A DNA stretch of 64,000 nt from Methanolinea sp. (GTDB lineage Archaea; Halobacteriota; Methanomicrobia; Methanomicrobiales; Methanospirillaceae). The translations under genes were made by a program, and so were the position numbers. The DNA lies in NCBI GenBank assembly GCA_029907345.1, contig JARYMB010000009.1:1-64000 (forward strand), given 5' to 3'. Within the stretch, counting starts at the first letter, position 1. Every line of letters begins with the position of its first letter. Below, one piece after another: positions 31,332 to 40,155 of this stretch. A model generated the notes under the pieces. It had not been told where the DNA came from. It saw nothing but the letters and a program-made list of their open reading frames with translations, and made no database searches.

Positions 31332-33269
31332 ATGAGTTGGGATGAAGGTCTCGATGGGCCCTATAGGAATATTGCCGCCTATGAAGGAAGATGCCTAAGA
31401 GTTAGAGCGGGCCCTGGTACTGGTAAAACTTTTGCACTAATGCGAAGAATCGCAAAATTGCTCGAAGAAGGAAAAGATCCGAATAAAATTTTAGCAGTTA
31501 CATTTACAAAGGCTGCTGCACGAGATATCATAAAAAATCTCCTAAAATTACAAATTACGAACGTAGAGCAAGTACAAGTAGGTACACTTCACTCAATTGC
31601 CTTCAAATTATTAAGCCAGAGATCAGTATTTGATGTAACAGGTCGCCATCCACGCCCTCTTAACCAATTTGAAATCGATTGCTTAATTTCTGATTTATCT
31701 GGAAAATATGGTGGGAAAAATTCTGTAAAGTCACTATTATTAGAATTTGAGGCATACTGGGCAACATTACAACATTTAGAGCCCGGTTGGCCAAAAGACG
31801 CCGAAAAGGGGGCGTTTCAAGTTGACTTGCGCGATTGGTTAATACGTCATGAAGGTATTTTAATCGGTGAGCTCATCCCAATCGCATTAGAATACATCAA
31901 AAATAATCCAACCTCAGTTCATGCCTTCAGATATGATTACGTATTGGTCGATGAGTATCAAGATTTAAACAAAGCAGATCAGGTATTTATTGATTCACTG
32001 GCAAGAAATGGCCAAATAACCGTAATTGGAGACGAGAATCAATCCATCTATGGTTTCCGACATGCACATCCTGAAGGTATTATCGCCTATAAAGATGCTA
32101 ATCCAGATGCTCACGATGAAAATTTGGATGAATGTAAGAGATGTCCGAAATTGATTGTTGCTATGGCTAATTCATTAATTTCTCATAACACGCTCTATCG
32201 AGCTCCGGTTTTAAAAATGGTCAATTCAAATCCAGATGGGACAGTCCATTTTGTCCAACATGATACAATTTATGATGAAGGTCGGAATATCGCAGCGTTT
32301 ATCGATAATTTTTTAAATAACAATCCTGGTGTGAATCAAGGTGATATTATTATCTTATCTTCCAGGAGGAAAATTGGCTATCTAATTCGTGATTCTTTGC
32401 TAGAATTGGGGCGAGGAGCAAAGAGTTTTTATTTAGAGGAGGCGCTTGAAAAACAGTCCGCTAAAGAAGGATTTTGCGTATTAACTTTATTAGTGAATCC
32501 AAAAGACAAAATAGCTTTGAGGGCTTGGTTATGCATTGATAAACAACATGCAAGAACAATTCCTTATAATAATTGCCTAAAAGAAGCAGATGAGAAAAGT
32601 ATTGATATTGTTGATTATTTAGAGGATATTTCGAAAAAATGCCAAGATTCTCCTGCCGATTTCCATTTAAATATTCGTGAATTATTATCTCGGTATTCTT
32701 TATTAAAGTCAAAAATTATTGCTTGTCAGGATAAGGACATTCCAAGTCTTATTGATTTTATATGGCCACCTGGAGATGTCGGTTGTGAAGATATCCGTGG
32801 GCTTGCAATAGCTATAGCACCTATAGTGCATTCTCCCAAAGAATTACTGGATGAACTATCATTAGCAATTTCTCAGCCTGAACTGATTAGTGAAGATGAA
32901 GACATAATCAGAATTATGAGTTTACATAAATCGAAAGGACTAACTGCCAAATGCGTAGTTATTGCTGGATGTGTTGCTGGAGCAATTCCCCAAATTATTA
33001 GTGAAGATTTACCTGGAATCCAAAGAAAACGCATACTAGAGGAGCAAAGACGATTATTTTACGTTGCTATCACAAGAACAACCGATACGCTTGTTATCAG
33101 TCATTCGGCAATGTCAACCTATGCCGATGCAGCCCAAATGAAATTAAAAATAATTGCACATCGAGCAAATTCAGCAATCCTCCAAGCGAGTCCATTTTTA
33201 GCTGAGTTGGGCGATCATAGGATCCCTACATTGTCCGGACGCCAATGGAAAGAGAAGTTAGGATTTTAA
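31332..33269 (+). CDS. UvrD/Rep-type SF1 helicase
   Basis: A 645-residue ATP-dependent DNA helicase. Motifs: Walker A AGPGTGKT (27-33), VTFTKAAARDI, VGTLHSIAFKLL, LVDEYQDLNKAD (near 204), VIGDENQSIYGFRHA, then MSLHKSKGLTAK and LFYVAITRTTDTLVIS at the C-terminal side. It has all SF1A motifs and lacks an added nuclease domain. It is AT-rich, monocistronic, and placed between the replication operon and the integrase. It could serve the element's replication or be a defence helicase; GajA or other partner nucleases are absent. Confidence 0.9.
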   Translation: MSWDEGLDGPYRNIAAYEGRCLRVRAGPGTGKTFALMRRIAKLLEEGKDPNKILAVTFTKAAARDIIKNLLKLQITNVEQVQVGTLHSIAFKLLSQRSVFDVTGRHPRPLNQFEIDCLISDLSGKYGGKNSVKSLLLEFEAYWATLQHLEPGWPKDAEKGAFQVDLRDWLIRHEGILIGELIPIALEYIKNNPTSVHAFRYDYVLVDEYQDLNKADQVFIDSLARNGQITVIGDENQSIYGFRHAHPEGIIAYKDANPDAHDENLDECKRCPKLIVAMANSLISHNTLYRAPVLKMVNSNPDGTVHFVQHDTIYDEGRNIAAFIDNFLNNNPGVNQGDIIILSSRRKIGYLIRDSLLELGRGAKSFYLEEALEKQSAKEGFCVLTLLVNPKDKIALRAWLCIDKQHARTIPYNNCLKEADEKSIDIVDYLEDISKKCQDSPADFHLNIRELLSRYSLLKSKIIACQDKDIPSLIDFIWPPGDVGCEDIRGLAIAIAPIVHSPKELLDELSLAISQPELISEDEDIIRIMSLHKSKGLTAKCVVIAGCVAGAIPQIISEDLPGIQRKRILEEQRRLFYVAITRTTDTLVISHSAMSTYADAAQMKLKIIAHRANSAILQASPFLAELGDHRIPTLSGRQWKEKLGF

Positions 33270-33276
33270 AAAATAC

Positions 33277-34482
33277 TCATTTAACCGTAATTTTCTCGAA
33301 ATATTTTTTCAATTCCTCCGGGTGGTCCATGAACCACTGCTTCACGTCCTCGTAAGATTCCGCAGCTTGGTCATCAAGCGGCCGTCCGCAGAGACTGCAA
33401 AAATTCGAGATGGGGGAATTGATTGTTTTGCAATGCTCGCATTGTCGTGGTTCCAACCGGACATGAGCGTTGGCCTGCTGCTCTGCAGAAATGCCATAGG
33501 TGGATAGGATCTCCTTGTCGATGTCAGTCCCGGTGAGATGGGCATAGGTCTGGAACATATCCGTCGTCAGATTTCCCCACATCATGAGCTTAATCACGCT
33601 CTCCGATACCCCCTCCCGGATGAGGTGGGTAATCCGTGAATGTCGGAAGAGGTGTGGGGTAACATGCTTCGAGAGTTTCGCCCTGGCTGCAATCCGTTTG
33701 AGTTGCATGGCCGCTGTTCCATACGAGAGCGGGACCTTTCTCTCGGTAAGAAATACTGGCATCTCGTTTGTCACCGGTTGGCGGGGGTAGTCATTCTTCC
33801 ATCGCGCCAGGTGCTCCCTTGACATAACCAAGCGAATGTAGCGGGGCTTGTTCGTCTTGAACATGACATTGACCACGACCCCGAAACGGTCGAACTGGAT
33901 ATCCCCCCACCGCATCATTCCGATCTCTCCGATGCGGAATCCTCCCTCATAGAGCATGGTGATGAGGGCTCTGTCCCGGCTCTGTTCACATGCCTGGAGC
34001 ATTGCCGTAATCTCTTCTATCGTGAGGAGGTCGGAGGCCACCTTTGTCATTGTGTTAGGGTTGGGGATCTTTAGACCCTTGACTTTCTTATGCGGAATAT
34101 CAACAAGGTCATTCTCTACGAGCCAGAGGTAGAATTGTTTCAATGTCAGAAGGTGGTCACGGATTGAATTGGCACTGAATGGCCGGTCCTTGAGACTTTT
34201 CCCGTTCTTGAGTGCGGCGATGCCTGAATACAATGCGGTGATGTCGTTCTCCCTGAACGGCCCGATGAATCTCCTCCATCCGACCAGGGTATAGACGAGT
34301 TTGTGGGCTCGCTTCAGACCGATATCCCGGGCGGACTGCATCTCGGCAACAAAGGCTCTGATAAGCCTGGCATCCTCTTCTATGAGGACATTATTTCGCA
34401 GTCCCTTGAGGATAGAGCGTTCAGGATAGTCGGGCTTGATCTGATTAAAGTCGGCTACAGTAGTCGTTGCTGTGGAAGACAT
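33277..34482 (-). CDS. int: Tyrosine integrase with C-terminal zinc ribbon
   Basis: A 401-residue recombinase. Residues 35-145 form the SAM-like core-binding domain. The catalytic domain shows Arg183 (GGFRIGEI), His277-x-x-Arg280 (HLFRHSR), Trp302 in the His/Trp position (MMWGN) and the nucleophile Tyr313 (TYAHLTG). Residues 345-370 hold a CxxC...CxxC zinc ribbon (CEHC, CSLC). It recombines attP on the element with the tRNA-Thr 3' end. It converges tail to tail with the UvrD-like gene, 7 bases apart. The gene is not split by integration, unlike SSV-type integrases. Confidence 0.93.
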   Translation of the reverse strand: MSSTATTTVADFNQIKPDYPERSILKGLRNNVLIEEDARLIRAFVAEMQSARDIGLKRAHKLVYTLVGWRRFIGPFRENDITALYSGIAALKNGKSLKDRPFSANSIRDHLLTLKQFYLWLVENDLVDIPHKKVKGLKIPNPNTMTKVASDLLTIEEITAMLQACEQSRDRALITMLYEGGFRIGEIGMMRWGDIQFDRFGVVVNVMFKTNKPRYIRLVMSREHLARWKNDYPRQPVTNEMPVFLTERKVPLSYGTAAMQLKRIAARAKLSKHVTPHLFRHSRITHLIREGVSESVIKLMMWGNLTTDMFQTYAHLTGTDIDKEILSTYGISAEQQANAHVRLEPRQCEHCKTINSPISNFCSLCGRPLDDQAAESYEDVKQWFMDHPEELKKYFEKITVK

Positions 34483-34541
34483 AATAGATCGTGGCAGAGA
34501 AGGGCTGAAAAATGTTTCTAAAGCTTTGAACGCACTGTATC

Positions 34542-34557
34542 AAAGCCCCAGCCGTGA
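34542..34557. repeat. Right attachment site of the integrated element
   Basis: Second copy of aaagccccagccgtga. It overlaps the 3' end of the intact tRNA-Thr gene, so integration restores the tRNA. Confidence 0.88.
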
Positions 34558-34616
34558 TTTGAACACGGGACCTGCTGATTACAAGTCAGCCGCTCTGCCA
34601 GCTAAGCCACTGGGGC
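34544..34616 (-). tRNA. tRNA-Thr (anticodon UGU)
   Basis: 73 nucleotides on the minus strand fold as a full cloverleaf. The acceptor stem is GCCCCAG/CTGGGGC with discriminator U, the anticodon stem is GCTGA/TCAGC with loop CTTGTAA (anticodon TGT), and the T stem is CCGTG/CACGG with loop TTCAAAT. The 3' CCA is not encoded. It is the integration target of the 27-kb element. Confidence 0.97.
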
Positions 34617-35199
34617 GCTATATAATGTAGCAGCCGGTGCCTGAAAAATGTGGCGACAGCCGGGGCTTTTTCTCCCTTCCGGATGACCGTCCGGGAGCCC
34701 TGCCTCGCGGTCACTAATGAAAGGCGAGCCGTCCGTTCCCTGCAGCAGGGTGAGCATTCGGAGTTGTTCCGGCACTTTGCACCGGGTTCCTTCTCCGGGA
34801 GACGGACGAACCAGAGGAATTTCACCTTTCATTATGTCAAGGAGATGCGTTGCATGAGGGTTTACCAGCAGGTTTCTTTTTCTCCAGGTGGTTGATGAAA
34901 AGAGGATTTTTAACTTTCCATGACATGGAGAGGAGAACCGCCGGCGATGGTATTTGGGAGGGCTGCCCCGGCCATCCTCAATGCGGGAGTGGATGCGGGG
35001 CAGTCCATGCACTTTTGGTCTCGTTCCTGTGAACGCCCCGCCTTTTACCCTCTGACCTCTGCATGCGTCAGCCCCCGCATTCGGTTCCCATCACCCACTC
35101 AGAAGGCAAAGAACCAGCGATTCTCCTGACAAAAATGCACCGGCGTTATCATGAACAAGAGCCGGTTGCGAAACACCCCGGGTGTGTTTCCCCCGCACA
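34617..35199. other. Intergenic stretch without a supportable gene
   Basis: About 580 bases between tRNA-Thr and the MJ1316-domain gene. Short overlapping frames exist on both strands but lack natural composition or family patterns. The promoter of the tRNA must lie at the left end. Nothing else can be defended. Confidence 0.5.
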
Positions 35200-35463
35200 T
35201 CATCTCCTGTCCCTCTTCATCCCCCTCTCCCAGAGCGTCTCTCCCCTGTGGAGAATCCGGAGGATCCGGTGGTAGGGAATGTCTTTTGTCCCGTTCTCCG
35301 TTGCCACCCCGAAGGAGAACGCCTCCACGGAGACGATGTCCCTGCCCGACACCCGGCTCGTGTTCCCCTGTGCACCGCGGTCAATGTACCAGACCTCGGC
35401 ATCGGAAAGGGAATACCGGGAGTCGTGGAGGAGCTGGAGGAGGACTTCCCTGCTCCGCATCAT
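35200..35463 (-). CDS. MJ1316/DUF504 domain protein
   Basis: This 87-residue protein from the ATG at 35463 matches the archaeal MJ1316 (DUF504) domain: REVLLQLLHDSRYSL, VWYIDRGA, VSGRDIVSVEAF, and IPYHRILRILHRGETLW. The domain has been linked to recognition of RNA cyclic-phosphate ends, but its cellular task is unclear. Frames that start upstream add an unlikely Pro-rich N-terminus. Core archaeal genes follow to the right. Confidence 0.85.
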   Translation of the reverse strand: MMRSREVLLQLLHDSRYSLSDAEVWYIDRGAQGNTSRVSGRDIVSVEAFSFGVATENGTKDIPYHRILRILHRGETLWERGMKRDRR

Positions 35464-35729
35464 GGCTGTTTTCCTGAGGGGATGAATGGATACCGGCCCC
35501 GGAGGCCTGCTGCCGTCCGGCCGGCAGTTCCCCTCCATCCGGAACACAATATCACGCTGTCACCTGTCATCCCGTGCTGGACCGGGCCGCAAGGCCTCCA
35601 TCGCGTATTCGTGGTAAAAAATGGGAAAGGAGTACCCCGGGCGTGGTTCCGGCTCCGGCTTTGCCCGGAATATTCCGGGATGAATAGCAGGATTCCATGC
35701 GTTCGAAAAACCCGGCAGTCCGCTCGCAT

Positions 35730-36125
35730 TCAGACTTTCCAGAGGTACTCCTCTGCCATCATCCCGACCTTCCCAAGGCCGTATGCCTCGAAGACCGGTC
35801 GCGGGCGGGCAAGCTTGGCTTCCCAGCTCTCGGAAAAGACGTAGCTGTAGCTCCCGTTGGGGAGCGTTCTTACGAATGTATAGACATACATGTCGCTCCC
35901 GGGCTCAAACCCGAGCACGAGGGCCCGCACTCCTGCAATATCCGGATCGAACGTATCGTAGCCGGCCGCTGTCATGTTCCCGGCAAGGACGTCGCCCCGT
36001 GCGTACACGGGCAAAGGTGCAGTGTGTGCGCCGGGCCCGGTGGCCGCCGGTGCAAGGCAGCCCGCAGCGAGGAGGGCGAGGACCGCACAGAGGAGGAGGC
36101 ATCCGCAATAGATTGAGCGGTTCAT
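35730..36125 (-). CDS. Predicted lipoprotein, function unknown
   Basis: A 131-residue protein from the ATG at 36125: a hydrophobic signal (CLLLCAVLALLAAGC) with a lipobox-like LAAGC, then a Thr/Pro/Ala linker, and a 95-residue domain (VRALVLGFEPGSDMYVYTFV, SYSYVFSESWEAKL). It is thus likely to be anchored on the outer face of the cell membrane. The domain is not recognised. Divergent from another lipoprotein at 36471. Confidence 0.72.
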   Translation of the reverse strand: MNRSIYCGCLLLCAVLALLAAGCLAPAATGPGAHTAPLPVYARGDVLAGNMTAAGYDTFDPDIAGVRALVLGFEPGSDMYVYTFVRTLPNGSYSYVFSESWEAKLARPRPVFEAYGLGKVGMMAEEYLWKV

Positions 36126-36470
36126 ATACCCAAGAGATATCCGCGAGAGCCCATTAATCCCGCAGTGGATGGCAGGGAATGATCCGGGTTTTCCGGTGCA
36201 TTGCAGGAGATGCACCCGGGCAGGGTGTCAACAGGCAGGTGATAACAGGGTCCGGACACAAGCGCCGATCTATTAACAGATCTTCCCTGCAAAATATGAC
36301 CTTTCTCCGTAGTGGTCCGGCGGGGGCCACGTGATTAAGAGAAATCACCGGCCGGGAGCCGGAAACGGGATAGAGGGAAGTATCGCAGCCTGCCGGAAGG
36401 ATGCGTCCCTCCCGGTGAGATGACGGGGAATGGGTCTCCTTTATCGTCCCCGGGCGGGAACCTCTGTGCC
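36126..36470. other. Divergent intergenic region between two lipoprotein genes
   Basis: About 345 bases. It holds AT-rich stretches near 36260-36310 that may be promoters in both directions, but no clear TATA box that I would insist on. The longer frames here are antisense or poor in composition. Confidence 0.4.
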
Positions 36471-36986
36471 ATGAAGGTACGTTTCCTCCCTGCCTGCTTA
36501 TTCCTCCTCGCGCTTCTCCTCTGCACGGGGTGCAGCCAGCCTCACGGGAGTTCCTCCTGGTCTTTGCCGGGAACGCAAATAATGACAGCAGGATCGACCG
36601 TCCCACCCACGCCGGTCGCTATCTCAATCCGTACAACCCCCGACCGCTATATTCCACTCATGTCGTCGACTGTCGGGATCCGCCTCGAGCCAGAATTCAA
36701 CGCGACCATTCCGGTGATCTACACGTGGACTGCGAGTTATGGCTACTTCGTCTCGTGGAATTCGACGGATCCCAGGGTTGTCATTCATAACGCGACCGTC
36801 CGGACCGTGGAACCATCGATTTACTGGTCCTATCCTCCGCAGGACATGGGGAGGGAAAAACCCCCTGTAAGGGTGCGGCTCGTCGTCGAGACGGAACGGG
36901 TAACCCACGGGGGACGGGGGACCGTTGGCTATTCGGAGTTTTTCATCGGGTGGGAGGGCAACGATACGGCCGTTGTCCGTGCCTGA
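36471..36986 (+). CDS. Predicted surface lipoprotein, function unknown
   Basis: A 171-residue protein from the ATG at 36471. The signal segment ACLFLLALLLCTGC ends in a lipobox-like Cys, followed by a Ser/Thr/Pro linker. The domain is beta-rich, with VGIRLEPEFNATIPVIYTWTASYGYF and IYWSYPPQDM, in the style of an Ig-like extracellular domain. Several N-x-S/T sites could be glycosylated. The exact family is unknown. The next gene starts 58 bases later and may be independent. Confidence 0.72.
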   Translation: MKVRFLPACLFLLALLLCTGCSQPHGSSSWSLPGTQIMTAGSTVPPTPVAISIRTTPDRYIPLMSSTVGIRLEPEFNATIPVIYTWTASYGYFVSWNSTDPRVVIHNATVRTVEPSIYWSYPPQDMGREKPPVRVRLVVETERVTHGGRGTVGYSEFFIGWEGNDTAVVRA

Positions 36987-37044
36987 CGGCAGGCCCCATC
37001 CAAAGGCATTAACCGCCCGAAAAGAAGACAGGTACACGGGAACG

Positions 37045-38277
37045 ATGGCACACCTTACCGTGGACATCGGGGGAAGGCCCGGTATCGACTGCCGGGGATT
37101 CTGCGAGTACTGCTACTTTAAGCACGTCCGGGACACGCCTCCCTTCGGCTGCCGGTACTGCCCGCCCTTCCGGAAGGGGTGCGACTACTGCAGCCGGAGC
37201 GTCCGCGAGTACTACAGCGGATTCCGGGACCTCCGCGACGTTGCCGACGATGTCCTCGCCCGCCTCCAGGCCATCCCCGACGAGGTGAGCCGCATCACCA
37301 TCAGCGGCGGCGGGGACCCGAGCTGCTACCCCCGTTTCCGGGACCTCATCGAGCTCCTGGCGAGCATGGAGGCCCCGCTCCACATCGGGTACACGAGCGG
37401 GAAGGGGTTCGACGACCCCGGTATCGCGGATTTCCTGGTCGAATCCGGCCTTTCCGAGATCTCGTTCACGGTCTTCTCGGTCCGGCCCGGACTCCGGAAG
37501 CGCTACATGCACGACCCGACGCCGGAAGCATCGCTTGCGGTCCTCGAGAGGCTGTGCGGGGAGATCGACGTGTACGCTGCCTGCGTCGTCCTCCCGGGAG
37601 TCAACGACGGCCCCGTTCTCGAAGAGACCTGCCAGTGGCTCGAGGAGAGAGGTGCAAAGGGCACCATCCTGATGCGGTTTGCCAACCGGACGGACCAGGG
37701 CCTCATCCTCGGAAACGCCCCCGTCATCCAGGGCCAGAAGGTCCAGGAGGTCGCCGAATTCCGCGACATGGTCACCGCGCTCTCCCGGAAGTTCCGCATG
37801 AAGGTCAGCGGGACACCCCTCTGGGACCCCCGGATCGGGTCGCCCTTCGCCCTCGCCGCAGAACCGGACCTTGTCGTAAAACTGCCCCGCATCGGGAGGC
37901 GGGCAAGCGTCATCTCCGGCAGGATCGCCGCTCCCTTCATCGCGTCCATCCTCTCGCGGTGCGGGGAGGGGGCATCAGTCGTCCCGGTCGAAAAGGACAT
38001 CGCCTGCCTGATCACCATCGATGATCTCCGGGCGCTGGACCCCCGGGACCTCGGGACCCTGGTCATCATCCCGGGCAGGGCATTCGTGTACGACAGGGAG
38101 GCCCAATCGGTCCTCTCGCGGGACGGTGTCGAAAGGACCGTGCTGCGGGGACCCGAGTGCCTCACGGCCGATGCCGAGACGAGCATGGGCATGGACAGGA
38201 ACGCCGTGCTCGCCCTGGAGATGGAGGCATTCGCCGACCTGATCCGGCTCATCAACCGCTACGGGCAGCCGCTGTAG
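37045..38277 (+). CDS. mmp10: Mmp10, methyl-coenzyme M reductase arginine methyltransferase (radical SAM)
   Basis: A 410-residue radical-SAM protein, methanogenesis marker 10. Cys16, Cys20 and Cys23 form the CX3CX2C cluster-binding motif (CRGFCEYC), and further cysteines follow at CRYC and CDYC (36-49). ITISGGGDPSCYPRF gives the SAM-binding GGE-like strand. Family knowledge: Mmp10 methylates an active-site-region arginine of McrA with a cobalamin cofactor. The start at ATG 37045 gives the usual MAHLTVDIGG. It marks the host as a methanogen and is not next to the mcr operon in this window. Confidence 0.93.
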   Translation: MAHLTVDIGGRPGIDCRGFCEYCYFKHVRDTPPFGCRYCPPFRKGCDYCSRSVREYYSGFRDLRDVADDVLARLQAIPDEVSRITISGGGDPSCYPRFRDLIELLASMEAPLHIGYTSGKGFDDPGIADFLVESGLSEISFTVFSVRPGLRKRYMHDPTPEASLAVLERLCGEIDVYAACVVLPGVNDGPVLEETCQWLEERGAKGTILMRFANRTDQGLILGNAPVIQGQKVQEVAEFRDMVTALSRKFRMKVSGTPLWDPRIGSPFALAAEPDLVVKLPRIGRRASVISGRIAAPFIASILSRCGEGASVVPVEKDIACLITIDDLRALDPRDLGTLVIIPGRAFVYDREAQSVLSRDGVERTVLRGPECLTADAETSMGMDRNAVLALEMEAFADLIRLINRYGQPL

Positions 38278-38469
38278 CCTCCCGCGATATCATTAAGAAC
38301 ACGCCTGCCCAACGGATACGCAGCACTTCTACGGGTGCTGGCAGATGTAAGTCCGACGTGCAAGACCATGCACGGGCCCGGATACCCCCGGGCCTCCTGG
38401 GATTACGGAGAGTCAGCCGATGGCTCTTTTCGGATTTACATTTGGGTATTTCGGAGGTGACACAAGACA
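38278..38469 (+). other. Structured leader of the rpsO operon
   Basis: A 192-base gap with several stem-loops, the clearest ggcccgg/ccgggcc at 38375-38394 and a shorter one around 38325-38345. It could be a 5' leader that controls ribosomal protein synthesis or a small RNA. TCGGAGGTGA just before the rpsO ATG is a strong ribosome-binding site. Confidence 0.4.
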
Positions 38470-38928
38470 ATGGCACGAATGCACGCACGGCGCAGGGGAC
38501 ACTCGGGGTCGGTCCGTCCGTTCCGCAAGGAAGCCCCGTCATGGGCGAACACGGATGTCGCGGCCATCGAGAAGATCATCGTCGACCTGCGGAAAGAAGG
38601 CCTGTCCGCGAGCCGGATCGGCCTCATCCTGCGGGACCGCCACGGCGTCCCCGACGTGAAACTGGTCACGGGGAAACGGATCGGCCAGATCCTGAAAGAA
38701 AAGGGCATGGAACCCGAGATCCCGGAAGACCTGCGGAACCTGATAGCAAAAGCGCTCGGTCTTCGCAAGCACATGGCCGAGAACAAGAACGACCTGCACA
38801 ACAAGAGGCAGCTGCAGCTCACCGAGTCCAAGGTCCGCCGCCTGGTCAAGTACTATACCGGGACCGGCCGGCTGCCCAGGGACTGGAGCTACAAGCCGGA
38901 GAGCGCCGAGATCCTGCTCTCGCGGTAA
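38470..38928 (+). CDS. rpsO: 30S ribosomal protein S15 (archaeal S13e type)
   Basis: A 152-residue protein with the archaeal N-terminal extension (MARMHARRRGHSGSVRP, FRKEAPSW) and the S15 core (VRRLVKYYTGTGRLPRDWSYKPE). It binds 16S rRNA early in assembly of the small subunit. It is followed by the RecJ-like gene after 6 bases, so it heads the operon rpsO, recJ-like, pcc1, rps3ae. The length is as expected for archaea. Confidence 0.97.
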   Translation: MARMHARRRGHSGSVRPFRKEAPSWANTDVAAIEKIIVDLRKEGLSASRIGLILRDRHGVPDVKLVTGKRIGQILKEKGMEPEIPEDLRNLIAKALGLRKHMAENKNDLHNKRQLQLTESKVRRLVKYYTGTGRLPRDWSYKPESAEILLSR

Positions 38929-38934
38929 ATTCCC

Positions 38935-40155
38935 ATGACCCTGGCCGAGGCCGCAGCACACCTCGCCGGGCACCTTGCCCGGCAGGAGTTCGTGGAGGTG
39001 TACGCACACCACGATGCGGACGGGATAGCGGCAGGTGCCATCGTCTGCATGGCACTCCTCCGGAAGGGTATCCGCTTCAGGCTGCGTGTCGTTTCGCACA
39101 TCAGCCCCGCGGCACTCTCCCCGGAAACGCCGGCACTCCTCTGCGACCTCGGGTCAGGGATCGCCGACCTGCCGCCGGAGGTCATGGTGATCGACCACCA
39201 TGTCCCCCGGTTCAGCGGTGCCCTCCAGGTCAACCCCCGGCTCTGCGGCATCGACGGGGACCGCGACCTCTCTTCCGCGGGGGCCGCGTTCCTGGTCGCC
39301 CAGGCGCTGGGTGACAACCGCGACCTCGCCGGCCTCGTCATGCTCGGCATCATCGGCGACGGCCAGGACCTGGCCGGGGAGAACCTCGCCATCTTCAACG
39401 ATGCCGTGGCCCTGGGCCTCGTCTCTCCCGGGAAAGGCCTGCTGCTTGCCGGCAGGGACGACCACGAGAGGCTCTACGGGGCGCTCAACCCCTACCTCCA
39501 CCAGGTGAGCGGCGACGAGATGGCGGTCTCCGACCTCCTCGAGAGTGCAACCGTGGACGGGAAGGTCTCGCTCGAAAAGCTCCTCTCGCTCATCATCCTG
39601 CGGGTGGCGCCGTATGCCCCGGCAGAGACGCTCGAATCACTCTACGGGGACAGCTACAGCCTGCAGCGGGAGGTCGTCCCGGACGCCCATACGCTTACCG
39701 CTGTCGTGGATGCATGCGGGAAATCGGGGCACGGCGGGCTTGCCGCGTCCCTCTGCCTCCGGTCGGCCGCGTGCCTCGACGAGGCATACGAGTGCACGAT
39801 CAGGCACAGGCTCAACGTGATCCGGAACCTCCGGTCGTGCTGGGAGAAAAAGGACGTCTCCGGCGTGGTGGAGGTCGGGGACCCGTCGGTTGCAAGCGAT
39901 GTCGCCGACGCCTTCTCCCGGGACTGCCTGCATGACCGGCCCGTCGTGGCCGTTGCAGCGCAGAAAGACGACCTCGCCTTCGTCTCGGTCCGCGTCGTGC
40001 GGGGCCGCGACATCGACATCAGCGGGCACGTGCACACCGCGGCAGTCCAGGCCGGGGGATTCGGTGGCGGGCACAGGCAGCGGGCAGGAGCAACGGTCCC
40101 GGCAGGGCGGCTCTCCCAGTTCATGGACGCCCTGCAGAAATCGGTGGCGGCATGA
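38935..40155 (+). CDS. RecJ-like DHH-family exonuclease/phosphoesterase
   Basis: A 406-residue DHH/DHHA1 protein. Motifs: AHHDADGIAAG (24-33), VIDHH (near 84), LGIIGDG and, at the C-terminus, GGFGGGHRQRAGA (DHHA1 domain, near 372). Archaeal RecJ-like proteins (some part of the CMG-associated GAN complex) degrade single-stranded DNA or RNA. The stop overlaps the pcc1 start (ATGA). Placement between S15 and Pcc1 is common in euryarchaeal genomes. Confidence 0.9.
   Translation: MTLAEAAAHLAGHLARQEFVEVYAHHDADGIAAGAIVCMALLRKGIRFRLRVVSHISPAALSPETPALLCDLGSGIADLPPEVMVIDHHVPRFSGALQVNPRLCGIDGDRDLSSAGAAFLVAQALGDNRDLAGLVMLGIIGDGQDLAGENLAIFNDAVALGLVSPGKGLLLAGRDDHERLYGALNPYLHQVSGDEMAVSDLLESATVDGKVSLEKLLSLIILRVAPYAPAETLESLYGDSYSLQREVVPDAHTLTAVVDACGKSGHGGLAASLCLRSAACLDEAYECTIRHRLNVIRNLRSCWEKKDVSGVVEVGDPSVASDVADAFSRDCLHDRPVVAVAAQKDDLAFVSVRVVRGRDIDISGHVHTAAVQAGGFGGGHRQRAGATVPAGRLSQFMDALQKSVAA

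Larger units (their letters stand above)
7555..34557. mobile_element. Integrated genetic element of about 27 kb in tRNA-Thr
   Basis: The limits are the 16-bp direct repeats at both ends. The right repeat lies inside an intact tRNA-Thr gene, and a tyrosine integrase lies 59 bases from it. The element holds replication genes (Prim-Pol/helicase, resolvase-like nuclease, Dam methylase), small regulators including an excisionase-like HTH protein, a DISARM-like defence operon and other possible defence genes. I find no recognisable capsid, terminase or conjugation gene, so an integrative plasmid or defence island is more likely than a complete provirus. One excised circle would be 26,987 bp. Confidence 0.85.

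Noticed and set aside
31332-33269. Gabija system, because of the UvrD-like helicase
   Set aside because: No GajA-type OLD nuclease gene is next to it.
34586-35180. Overlapping frames right of tRNA-Thr
   Set aside because: Mutually overlapping, one runs over the tRNA gene, and none has a plausible domain or start signal.
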